From Firmicutes bacterium UBA5389 (GTDB taxonomy: Bacteria; Bacillota; DTU025): a DNA stretch of 21,017 nucleotides. A program made the translations under genes and the position numbers. The notes under the pieces were generated by a model that did not search any database, was not told the origin of the DNA, and saw only the letters and a list, made by a program, of their open reading frames with translations. The stretch is from the NCBI GenBank assembly GCA_002409965.1, contig DHON01000058.1, positions 15,658 through 36,674 of the forward strand, in the 5' to 3' direction. Positions 15,138 to 21,017 of the stretch are shown one piece after another; positions within the stretch are counted from its first letter, which is position 1, and the number at the start of each line of letters is the position of its first letter.

Positions 15138-15787
15138 GAAAAGAGAAAATTCCAGATGTAGTAGTGAGGAGGCTTCCGCTTTACCTCCGGGCGGTCGAGG
15201 ATTTCGACCGGCGGGAGCATGTTGTGGTGTCTTCGCAGGAGCTGGGCGATTTCACCGGCCTTACTTCCGCTCAAGTCAGGAAGGATTTGACCTTCTTCGG
15301 CGAATTCGGAAAGCAAGGCATCGGTTACGATGTCAAGTTCCTGCGCATGCAGCTCCGCGAGATATTGAGGTTGACCACTGACGTGCACATCGGCCTGGCC
15401 GGTCTGGGCAACCTGGGGAAGGCGCTAGTGCACTACCGTGTAGACGCAAACTCCAGGCAGAGGGCGAGGTTTCCGGTCTCGCCCGACAGGCTCCGCATCT
15501 CGGCCGCGTTCGATGTCGACCCGGCCAAGGTGGGCACGGTGTATGCAGGCGTTCCTGTCTTCCACATCGACCAGCTGACCGAAAAGGTGCAGGAGTACGG
15601 CCTGAGAATCATGGTGAACGCCGTGCCTGCAGAGTACGCTCAGGAAGTCGTCGACCGCGTTGTTGCATCTGGAATCAAGTCAATTCTGAACTTCGCGCCG
15701 GTGACCCTAACAGTGCCCGACACGGTGAGGGTGCACTCGGCCGATCTCACGCTGGAGCTGCAGAGCCTGGCGTATTATGCAGAGTGA
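15134..15787 (+). CDS. rex: Redox-sensing transcriptional repressor Rex
   Basis: Rex is a cytoplasmic dimer that binds DNA when NAD+ is high and lets go when NADH rises, switching on fermentative or respiratory genes. In its 217 residues the N-terminal winged helix holds LTSAQVRKDLTFFGEFG (43-59), the family's recognition-helix signature. The Rossmann fold has GLAGLGNLG (87-95). Further typical stretches are AAFDVDPAKVG, and NFAPVTLTVP near the end. Length is normal. The ATG overlaps the preceding stop and has GAGGAG (15123-15128) upstream. It is the last gene of the overlapping run; the cytochrome gene starts 30 nt after its stop, so it is likely either co-transcribed or controlled by Rex. 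I saw no clear Rex operator close by. Confidence 0.97.
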   Translation: MRKEKIPDVVVRRLPLYLRAVEDFDRREHVVVSSQELGDFTGLTSAQVRKDLTFFGEFGKQGIGYDVKFLRMQLREILRLTTDVHIGLAGLGNLGKALVHYRVDANSRQRARFPVSPDRLRISAAFDVDPAKVGTVYAGVPVFHIDQLTEKVQEYGLRIMVNAVPAEYAQEVVDRVVASGIKSILNFAPVTLTVPDTVRVHSADLTLELQSLAYYAE

Positions 15788-15817
15788 TCGTGCGTACGTG
15801 TAAAGGGGGTCCACAAG

Positions 15818-17299
15818 TTGTCGTCGCGTAAGTTGCAGGCGGTCATCCTGATAGCCTTGGTGGTGGTAATCGCGGGAGCTGTATCAGCGTCTATGCAGCA
15901 AGAGAGGTCGGAATACTGCGGTTCCTGCCATACAATGGCGCCATACTATGAGTCGTGGAAGAAATCAGGCCACGCCGATGTGGAGTGCGTGGAATGCCAC
16001 AGCGTGCAGGGCGTGGGCGGCTGGATTCAGCTCCGGCGCGACCTTGCCCGCATGACCCGTGTGGAGAAGTCGGGCGCCCAGCCCGATCTGAGCATCGAAA
16101 TCGCCGACGAGTTCTGCCTCAGGTGCCACACCAAGGCCCCGAGCATCAAGGAAGGCGAATCCCTGATCATACCGCACGGATTGCACAATGCGGCCGGGCT
16201 CGACTGCGCGTCGTGCCACGGCGGCGCGGTTCACGGCGAGGCGGGCGAAGGGCCCGCTCGCATGAGTCACGACACCTGCACAGCGTGCCACGAGGACATG
16301 ATCGCAGACGAAGAGTCGTGCATGAAGTGTCATAAGAGCATCGATCTGGACGAGACGGCCAACATGATCATACCCCACGACACGCACGGCTTCATGTCGT
16401 GCGGATCGTGCCACGGCCCGCAGGCGCCGCCCGAGGCCCGCCAGGCCTTCGAGATGGGACACGACCAGTGCATCGCCTGTCATGAAGACCTCATCAGCGA
16501 TCCTGATTCCTGCACCGCATGTCACAAGGCGCCCAATGTGACCGAGACGGTCGACCTCAAGATCCCGCATGGAATGCACGTCTCCATTCCGTGCAGCCAG
16601 TGCCACGGGCCCCAACTGCCGTCCGAGGCCAAAGCCGCCTATGCGATCACCCATAGCACCTGTCTGCCGTGTCATGAGGAAGAGATAGCGGATCCCGACA
16701 AGTGCAGCACGTGCCACAAGACCCCTGAGGTCGCCGAGACGGCCGAGCTGATCATTCCCCACAACGTGCACGCCGGCATCGAGTGCGGAACGTGCCACGG
16801 TCCGCAGACCCCGGCGTCCGCCAAGAAAGCCTGGGTCATCAGCCATGACACATGCATAGCCTGCCACGAGGACGAGATAGAGGATCCTGCGGCATGCGAC
16901 ACATGCCACAAGACACCCGATGTGACCCAGACCAAGACGCTTAAGATACCCCACGCGGTCCACGCCGGCGTTCCGTGCGGCACATGCCACGGCCCCCAGG
17001 CCCCGGCGGCCGCCAAGAAAGCCTGGGTCATCAGCCACGATACATGCATCGCATGTCACAAGAAGTGGATCAGCAGCATCGACGCCTGCGAGAAGTGCCA
17101 CAAGACCCCGGATATCAACGAGACCGACGAGATCAAAATCCCGCACGCGCTCCACGCTGACATGGTGTCATGCGGATTCTGCCACGGCCCCCAGGCCCCA
17201 GCGGCCGCGAAGAACGAATGGGATATGGGACACGACCAGTGTTCAGACTGCCACGATGTCGAAGACTACGATACGTGTGAGATGTGTCATAAGTGGTAG
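15818..17299 (+). CDS. Membrane-anchored 21-haem c-type cytochrome
   Basis: The 493-residue protein has one N-terminal membrane segment (about 7-23), probably an uncleaved anchor. The rest would face outside. I count 21 CXXCH motifs. The first three belong to an NrfH/NapC-like head: YCGSCHTMAP, ECVECHS, FCLRCHTKAP. The other 18 form six modules of about 64 residues with three CXXCH each; the module signature is C-x2-CHGPQ, then [SG]HD-x-CIACHE, then CxxCHKTP, then IPHxxH. Besides the three haem histidines, each full module has three more, enough for bis-His ligation of all three. The TTG at 15818 is supported by AAAGGGGGT (15802-15810). The gene lies 30 nt after rex. Electron transfer from membrane quinol outward is likely; the terminal acceptor is unknown. 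No catalytic domain or wall-binding motif is seen. Confidence 0.95.
   Translation: MSSRKLQAVILIALVVVIAGAVSASMQQERSEYCGSCHTMAPYYESWKKSGHADVECVECHSVQGVGGWIQLRRDLARMTRVEKSGAQPDLSIEIADEFCLRCHTKAPSIKEGESLIIPHGLHNAAGLDCASCHGGAVHGEAGEGPARMSHDTCTACHEDMIADEESCMKCHKSIDLDETANMIIPHDTHGFMSCGSCHGPQAPPEARQAFEMGHDQCIACHEDLISDPDSCTACHKAPNVTETVDLKIPHGMHVSIPCSQCHGPQLPSEAKAAYAITHSTCLPCHEEEIADPDKCSTCHKTPEVAETAELIIPHNVHAGIECGTCHGPQTPASAKKAWVISHDTCIACHEDEIEDPAACDTCHKTPDVTQTKTLKIPHAVHAGVPCGTCHGPQAPAAAKKAWVISHDTCIACHKKWISSIDACEKCHKTPDINETDEIKIPHALHADMVSCGFCHGPQAPAAAKNEWDMGHDQCSDCHDVEDYDTCEMCHKW
16208..17276. repeat. Six 3-haem repeat modules of the cytochrome
   Basis: The period is 64 residues (192 bp) where checked. 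The segment beginning GCCAAGAAAG occurs at 16820 and 17012, exactly 192 bp apart, and about 28 bases there are identical. The first module (about 16208-16400) is the most diverged, with GGAVHGEAGEG in place of GPQAPxxA. The last is shortened after its second CXXCH. The later modules are most alike, which fits stepwise duplication. Confidence 0.9.
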
Positions 17300-17370
17300 C
17301 GGCCAGGCGCGCTGTGGGAGGTTCCTGGAATCATGGTTGAGCCATGTGGATGGAGGGGGCGATGGTCGGA

Positions 17371-19170
17371 ATGTCGCGCAGGCTATTGAGGTCCGAAGTT
17401 CCTGTGGAGGACACCTGGAGGCTGGCAGACCTGTTTGCGTCTGTGGAGGAGTGGGAGCGGGTTCTGGCATCGGTGGATGCCGAGATTGCCGGGGTCGCGC
17501 GCTTCAGAGGGAGGCTTGGCGAAGGCGGCGCAGTGTTGCTGGAATGCCTGGAAGCCTCGGACACTCTCGGCAGGCGGGTGCTGCCTGCGGTGCTCTATGC
17601 GCGTTTGCGCCTGGCGGAGGACGGCACAGCCCCTGCCAACCAAGCGATGGCGGGCAGGGCGGCAGCGGCCATGGCGCGGGTGGAAGCGGCGGTGGCATTC
17701 ATGCGCCCCGAGATTCTGTCGCTTCCAGACGGAACAGTGCAACGATACCTATCTGAGGAGCCTCGCCTCGAACCGTTTCGGCGGCACATCGAGCGAATTC
17801 TGGCTGACAAGCCGCATGTGTTGTCGGCGCAGACCGAAGCCGTGCTCGCTTCGCTGAGCGAGGTGATGCAGGCTCCGCAGATGCTCTATGGGCGGGCGAA
17901 GAGCTCCGACATGCGGTTCGATCCGGTTACGGATTCGGCCGGGCGCGAAGTGCCGTTGTCGTTCGCTACCTATGAGACGAGCCTCGAGAAGTCGGCCGAC
18001 ACCACGCTTCGCCGCAATGCTTGGGGCTCGTTCACGCGGGGCCTAGCGGCATACCAGAACGTGTTGGGGGGCACATTCGGGACCGAGGTAAGAAAGAATG
18101 TGGTACTCGCCAAGGCCAGAGGGTTCCAGTCTGCCGCCGATATGTTCCTGCACGAGCAAGAGAGCTCCGTGGAAGCCTATACCGGTCTCTTGGATGTAAT
18201 TCAGAAGCAGGTCGCTCCGCACATGCGCCGCTATGTCGAATTGCGCCGGCGCGTGCTGGGCCTTGATGCCATACTGTACTGCGACATTGAGGCGCCCTTG
18301 GATCCTGAATTCCGCCCGAGCGTTTCGTTTGACGAGGCCGCGAAGCAGATAGTGGACGCGGTTGGGGTGATGGGAGAAGAATACGCTGGTATCATTCGCG
18401 AAGCCCTCGCCAATAGATGGATCGACCGCGCCGACAACGTGGGCAAGGCGGCCGGCGCTTTCTGCAGCGCAACGTATGATGGACATCCCTACATACTGAC
18501 CACCTGGAGCGGCCGGGGCCGCGCTGTTTTCACGCTCGCGCACGAACTGGGCCATGCCGTGGCTGCAGTGTTCGCCGCTGGCAATCAGCGGTTTCGCAAC
18601 TGGCTTATGTCGAGATTCATCGTGGAAGGCCCGTCAACGTTCAATGAGATGCTCCTCGCCCGTCATTTGCTGGGCCAGAAAAGCGACCATCGAGTGCGCC
18701 GCTGGGTACTGACGCAGGTGCTCAGCACCTACTACCACGACTACGTCCGGCACATGCTCGAAGCCGAGCTGCTCAGGCGGATCTACGCGCTCGCTGAGGG
18801 CGGAACGCCCATAACAGCCTCCGTCCTTTCATCCACCCAGGGCGACATCCTGGCCGACTTCTGGGGCGACACAATCGAGATTGACGAGGGAGCGCGCTTG
18901 ACCTGGATGCGCCAACCCCACTACTACATGGGGCTTTACCCATACACGTACTCCGCCGGGCTGACATGCTCCACCATCATGGTCCGGGCTATCGACGCCG
19001 AGGGCCAACCCGCAGTGGACCGGTGGACCGAGGTTCTCAAAGCGGGCGGATCCGTCAAACCCCTCGAACTAATGCGCCGCGCCGGCATCGACCTGGAAGA
19101 TCGGGCCGTAATCGAGCGAGCCATCGCCTACGTGGGCAGACTCGTGGATGAGGTGGAGGCGGCGTTTTAG
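17371..19170 (+). CDS. pepF: Oligoendopeptidase F family metallopeptidase
   Basis: This M3-family zinc peptidase, probably cytoplasmic, cleaves short peptides. HELGH (391-395) provides two zinc His and the catalytic Glu392. Glu419 in VEGPSTFNE is the third ligand by analogy with thimet oligopeptidase. HYYMGLYPYTYSAGL near the C-terminus is the conserved substrate-binding loop. The N-terminal helical domain begins with RSEVPVEDTWRLADLF. Of several ATGs (17344, 17350, 17362, 17371), the last gives the usual spacing before RSEVP and has GGAGGGGG (17352-17359) upstream, hence 599 residues; this start is probable, not certain. It is separated from the cytochrome by about 70 nt. No link to the redox genes is evident; it looks like a housekeeping gene. 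Confidence 0.93.
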   Translation: MSRRLLRSEVPVEDTWRLADLFASVEEWERVLASVDAEIAGVARFRGRLGEGGAVLLECLEASDTLGRRVLPAVLYARLRLAEDGTAPANQAMAGRAAAAMARVEAAVAFMRPEILSLPDGTVQRYLSEEPRLEPFRRHIERILADKPHVLSAQTEAVLASLSEVMQAPQMLYGRAKSSDMRFDPVTDSAGREVPLSFATYETSLEKSADTTLRRNAWGSFTRGLAAYQNVLGGTFGTEVRKNVVLAKARGFQSAADMFLHEQESSVEAYTGLLDVIQKQVAPHMRRYVELRRRVLGLDAILYCDIEAPLDPEFRPSVSFDEAAKQIVDAVGVMGEEYAGIIREALANRWIDRADNVGKAAGAFCSATYDGHPYILTTWSGRGRAVFTLAHELGHAVAAVFAAGNQRFRNWLMSRFIVEGPSTFNEMLLARHLLGQKSDHRVRRWVLTQVLSTYYHDYVRHMLEAELLRRIYALAEGGTPITASVLSSTQGDILADFWGDTIEIDEGARLTWMRQPHYYMGLYPYTYSAGLTCSTIMVRAIDAEGQPAVDRWTEVLKAGGSVKPLELMRRAGIDLEDRAVIERAIAYVGRLVDEVEAAF

Positions 19171-19187
19171 TATGGCTTGGCATCGGG

Positions 19188-19376
19188 ATGAGCCTTGGTC
19201 TATTGTATGCCCTGATAAAGTATGGCGCACCCGTCTTCCTCACGGGAATAGCTGTTGTTCTGAGCATCATATTTGACTGGGCAGAGGCTTTCGCGAGAGG
19301 ATTTACTGGGAGCGGAGAGCAGGCCTCGTCCCTAATGTCATCCCTGCAACTGAAGAGGTTCACCCCGCAATCATAA
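19188..19376 (+). CDS. Possible small membrane protein
   Basis: This is a 62-residue open frame with one or two hydrophobic stretches (about 4-29, LLYALIKYGAPVFLTGIAVV) and a polar tail. It begins 17 nt after the pepF stop. The ribosome site is weak (only a GGG before the ATG) and I know no family. The hydrophobic/amphipathic composition and position make it plausible, but it could be a chance frame. Confidence 0.4.
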   Translation: MSLGLLYALIKYGAPVFLTGIAVVLSIIFDWAEAFARGFTGSGEQASSLMSSLQLKRFTPQS

Positions 19377-19460
19377 GGGGACAGGGGCACGAGACAGAGA
19401 AATCCCCACGCGCGGCGCAGAGCCGTTCCAGAAAAAAGCTGTATTGCCGCCTGCGAGCGA

Positions 19461-19469
19461 TGTTATACT
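19461..19469 (+). promoter_or_regulatory. Extended -10 promoter of the BtrH/C39-like gene
   Basis: TGTTATACT (19461-19469) has a TGn extension plus the -10 TATACT. It is in an AT-rich patch. A TTGCCG at 19444 is too close (14 nt) to be a normal -35, which suits an extended -10 promoter. It lies about 105 nt before the preferred start at 19574. Confidence 0.5.
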
Positions 19470-19509
19470 TATACGTATGAGAAGCCGCCACGCCTCACTG
19501 CGCGGCGAC

Positions 19510-19537
19510 GGACCGGGCATTTGGGTATGCCCGGTCC
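19510..19537 (+). promoter_or_regulatory. Perfect hairpin in the leader of the BtrH/C39-like gene
   Basis: GGACCGGGCAT (19510-19520) and ATGCCCGGTCC (19527-19537) form a perfect 11-bp stem with the loop TTGGGT. No T-tract follows, so a simple terminator is unlikely. It lies between the promoter and the start codon and could affect transcript stability or translation. Confidence 0.6.
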
Positions 19538-19573
19538 TCAACATAGTTGTGGCTAACGAAGGGTGAGGACAGA

Positions 19574-20716
19574 TTGGGTCACATTGATGAAAGCGGCTGG
19601 CTGGTGTTGCCCGGAGTAGCTCGGGTCGGTCGCCGTCTGGGAAAGAGCCGCAGCCCGGAGAGGATTCCATTTCCGAGCTGCCTTGCGGCCTGTCTCAGAT
19701 ACATCGGCGACTACTACCCCTGGATTCCGGTGCGGGAGCATAGCATGGACGGTCGTCTTGACCATGCGTATATCCACATGATGGGTGCAACGGGCATGGC
19801 GTTTGGCCTTCTGTGGGGGCCTGGGTGGAGCTTGGCCAACGCTGGCCTCATGTCGATAGCCGACTCGGACGAGATCATCGACCGCGCTTTCCACGCTGCC
19901 GGGCGCTCGTATCAGACTATCTGGGCTACAGGCAAGCCCGGCGATGCCAACGCAATGCGCCGTGCGATAGTCCAGTCCCTCAAATCGGGCCGTCCTGTGC
20001 TGGCTTTCGGCGTGATCGGCCCTCCCGAGTGCTGTCTCATAACCGGATTCGACGATGAGCAGGATGCAGTCATCGGTTGGAGTTTCTATCAGGATGATCC
20101 GCGGTTCGCGGGGAATGTGGAGTACGAGCCCAATGGCTGCTTCCGGGTGCGCAATTGGGCGCCGAACACCGCCGGCCTGACCATCGTGGGCGAAAAGACG
20201 GGCGGCCGAACCCGAACGTTCGACTTCGCCGAGTCGGCGCTTCCCATTCTGAACTGGGCGCTCCACGTGACCTTCACACCGGACGCGCACGGTCGCAAGA
20301 GCGGTCTGGCTGCCTACACAGCCTGGGCCGAGCAGATTATGCACGACTCGGACTTCGCTTCCCACGACGAGGAAACGCTCAGGCATAGGTATGCCGCGCA
20401 CGATGGCGCAGTGGAGACAGTAGCCGAATGCCGCTGGACCGCTTCACGGTATCTGACCCTGATGGCGAACGCCGTGCCCGCGCTGTCGGCGCTTCTGACG
20501 GTGGCGGCTGAGTACTATCATCAGGAGTACAGCCTCATGCTCAGGATCTGGAGCCTTCTGGGCGGGAAGACCAACGCCGAGGCCCACATCAGATTCGCTG
20601 ACCCCGCAGTCCGTTGCAGAATCGCCGGGATCATCCACAACTCCCGTGAGGCCGATGCCAGAGCTGCAGGTATGATCAGCCAGGCCGTGGCTGCGCTGAT
20701 CGCGCCCAACAGGTAG
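19574..20716 (+). CDS. BtrH/C39-like papain-fold protein of unknown function
   Basis: The 380-residue protein has an N-terminal half resembling BtrH-type and C39-like papain folds. FPSCLAACLRYIGD (33-46) supplies Cys36 or Cys40 at the start of a helix. MGATGMAFGLLWGPGW is a conserved Gly/aromatic stretch of the group, and PPECCLITGFDDE (150-162) is the strand that in active C39 peptidases reads HxxxxxGxD. Here the expected His position holds Glu or Cys, so peptidase activity is doubtful; acyl transfer or a binding role is possible. The C-terminal half is helical and unassigned. No signal peptide or membrane helix is seen. The TTG at 19574 follows GGGTGAGG (19561-19568); another TTG at 19547 is less likely. 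It is a monocistronic unit by position. Confidence 0.75.
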   Translation: MGHIDESGWLVLPGVARVGRRLGKSRSPERIPFPSCLAACLRYIGDYYPWIPVREHSMDGRLDHAYIHMMGATGMAFGLLWGPGWSLANAGLMSIADSDEIIDRAFHAAGRSYQTIWATGKPGDANAMRRAIVQSLKSGRPVLAFGVIGPPECCLITGFDDEQDAVIGWSFYQDDPRFAGNVEYEPNGCFRVRNWAPNTAGLTIVGEKTGGRTRTFDFAESALPILNWALHVTFTPDAHGRKSGLAAYTAWAEQIMHDSDFASHDEETLRHRYAAHDGAVETVAECRWTASRYLTLMANAVPALSALLTVAAEYYHQEYSLMLRIWSLLGGKTNAEAHIRFADPAVRCRIAGIIHNSREADARAAGMISQAVAALIAPNR

Positions 20717-20725
20717 CAGCAGTAC

Positions 20726-20769
20726 GCAGGCAGCGCAAGCCGAGCAGGCAGTGCAAGCTGAGCAGGCAG
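20726..20769. repeat. 18-bp tandem repeat
   Basis: GCAGGCAGYGCAAGCYGA occurs at 20726-20743 and 20744-20761, followed by a partial copy, GCAGGCAG, from 20762. The full copies differ at two bases, both C/T. Confidence 0.85.
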
Positions 20770-20805
20770 GCACCGGAGTCAGCGCGACTCTGGCGGGGCC
20801 CTGCC

Positions 20806-20821
20806 AGGTGCCTAGGCACCT
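20806..20821. repeat. Perfect 16-bp palindrome
   Basis: AGGTGCCTAGGCACCT reads the same on both strands. It lies about 90 nt after the last gene. There is no T-tract, so a terminator role is uncertain; a dimeric DNA-binding site is possible. Confidence 0.6.
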
Positions 20822-20903
20822 CCGGCATTGCCTGGCTGAGCGCGGTTGGCTGCATGCCCGGGCGCGTGGCAAGAACTGGGGTGCGCGATATTTGACAAGA
20901 GAT

Positions 20904-20961
20904 ACGGGCCACGTGCTCACATTCGGACGCGAACGCTGCAAAAAGTGAGCATATGGCCCAT
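20904..20961. repeat. Long imperfect inverted repeat
   Basis: Arms at 20904-20920 and 20945-20961 match at 14 of 17 positions (core GGGCCA..TGCTCAC), with a 24-nt loop containing AAAAA. The left arm follows a TTGACA at 20892. It may be an operator for, or the leader of, a gene beyond the window. Confidence 0.6.
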
Positions 20962-21017
20962 CTGTGCCCGTGTTGATACCAGTTACAGCCACCCTTTTGC
21001 CCTCCGGCGCGCCTCCA

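Larger units (their letters stand above)
20717..21017. other. Terminal intergenic stretch without a convincing gene
   Basis: I see no supportable gene in these 301 bases. They hold an 18-bp tandem repeat (20726-20769), a 16-bp palindrome (20806-20821), a TTGACA at 20892-20897 without a good -10, and a long imperfect inverted repeat (20904-20961). A short + strand frame of 65 codons (20751-20948) consists of repeat sequence and has no ribosome site. Confidence 0.6.

Noticed and set aside
15788..15817. Rex operator before the cytochrome gene
   Set aside because: I looked for a TTGTGAA-n-TTCACAA-type palindrome here and before the cassette and saw none. The CGTACG near 15794 is too short to count.
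15965..17155. 396-codon open frame on the - strand opposite the cytochrome
   Set aside because: It exists because the repeated haem motifs lack stops on the other strand; its repeats are mirror images of the CXXCH modules.
16208..17276. CRISPR-like regular repeats
   Set aside because: The 192-bp period is coding, in frame and explained by the 3-haem protein modules.
17332..17346. Small CATGG/CCATG hairpin before pepF as a terminator
   Set aside because: Only five base pairs and no T-tract; probably chance.
20892..20920. Promoter from TTGACA at 20892
   Set aside because: No acceptable -10 box at 16-19 nt spacing, so only the -35-like hexamer is noted.
20751..20948. 65-codon + strand frame at the window end
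   Set aside because: It starts in the 18-bp tandem repeat, has no ribosome site and overlaps the palindrome and inverted repeat.

Overview
The window reads as chromosome from a GC-rich anaerobic member of the Bacillota (Firmicutes). The evidence is a T-box riboswitch in front of valS, a Rex repressor, strong Shine-Dalgarno sequences and frequent TTG starts. The first gene encodes an exported, beta-strand-rich protein that ends in phenylalanine like an outer-membrane barrel. If that reading is right, the organism belongs to a diderm Bacillota lineage (Limnochordia-like, for example). This is inference; nothing in the window fixes the genus. All supported genes lie on the + strand. No tRNA, rRNA, CRISPR array or insertion sequence was found.

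Layout. (1) 1-1640: leader with promoter and hairpin, then the exported barrel-like protein. (2) 1823-3916: a stand-alone EF-G paralogue with its own promoter. (3) 3946-10550: a promoter with a duplicated -35 box and a valine T-box leader, then valS, an endonuclease III-type glycosylase, folC, an unassigned P-loop ATPase and a membrane-anchored SPOR protein. (4) 10684-15787: a tightly coupled run of eight genes, most joined by 4-bp ATGA/TTGA overlaps: DRTGG protein, RsbW/RsbT-type ATPase, HydS-type [FeFe]-hydrogenase-like protein, second DRTGG protein, PHP-domain protein, GHKL ATPase, RseC-like protein and the redox repressor Rex. (5) 15818-17299: 30 bp after rex, a membrane-anchored cytochrome with 21 CXXCH motifs, built on an NrfH/NapC-like head plus six 3-haem modules. 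(6) 17371-20716: an oligoendopeptidase F, a possible small membrane protein, and a BtrH/C39-like protein behind its own leader. (7) 20717-21017: repeats and palindromes without a convincing gene.

How the genes work together. Region 4 looks like a signalling cassette: a hydrogenase-like H2/redox sensor, two switch-type ATPases, two paralogous DRTGG proteins, a PHP-domain phosphoesterase, an Fe-S membrane protein and an NADH/NAD+ sensor. From general knowledge, such cassettes usually precede electron-bifurcating hydrogenase genes. Here the next gene is a 21-haem cytochrome, so the cassette may control a multihaem electron conduit. This pairing is the strongest candidate in the window for an undescribed system. 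The link rests only on gene order.
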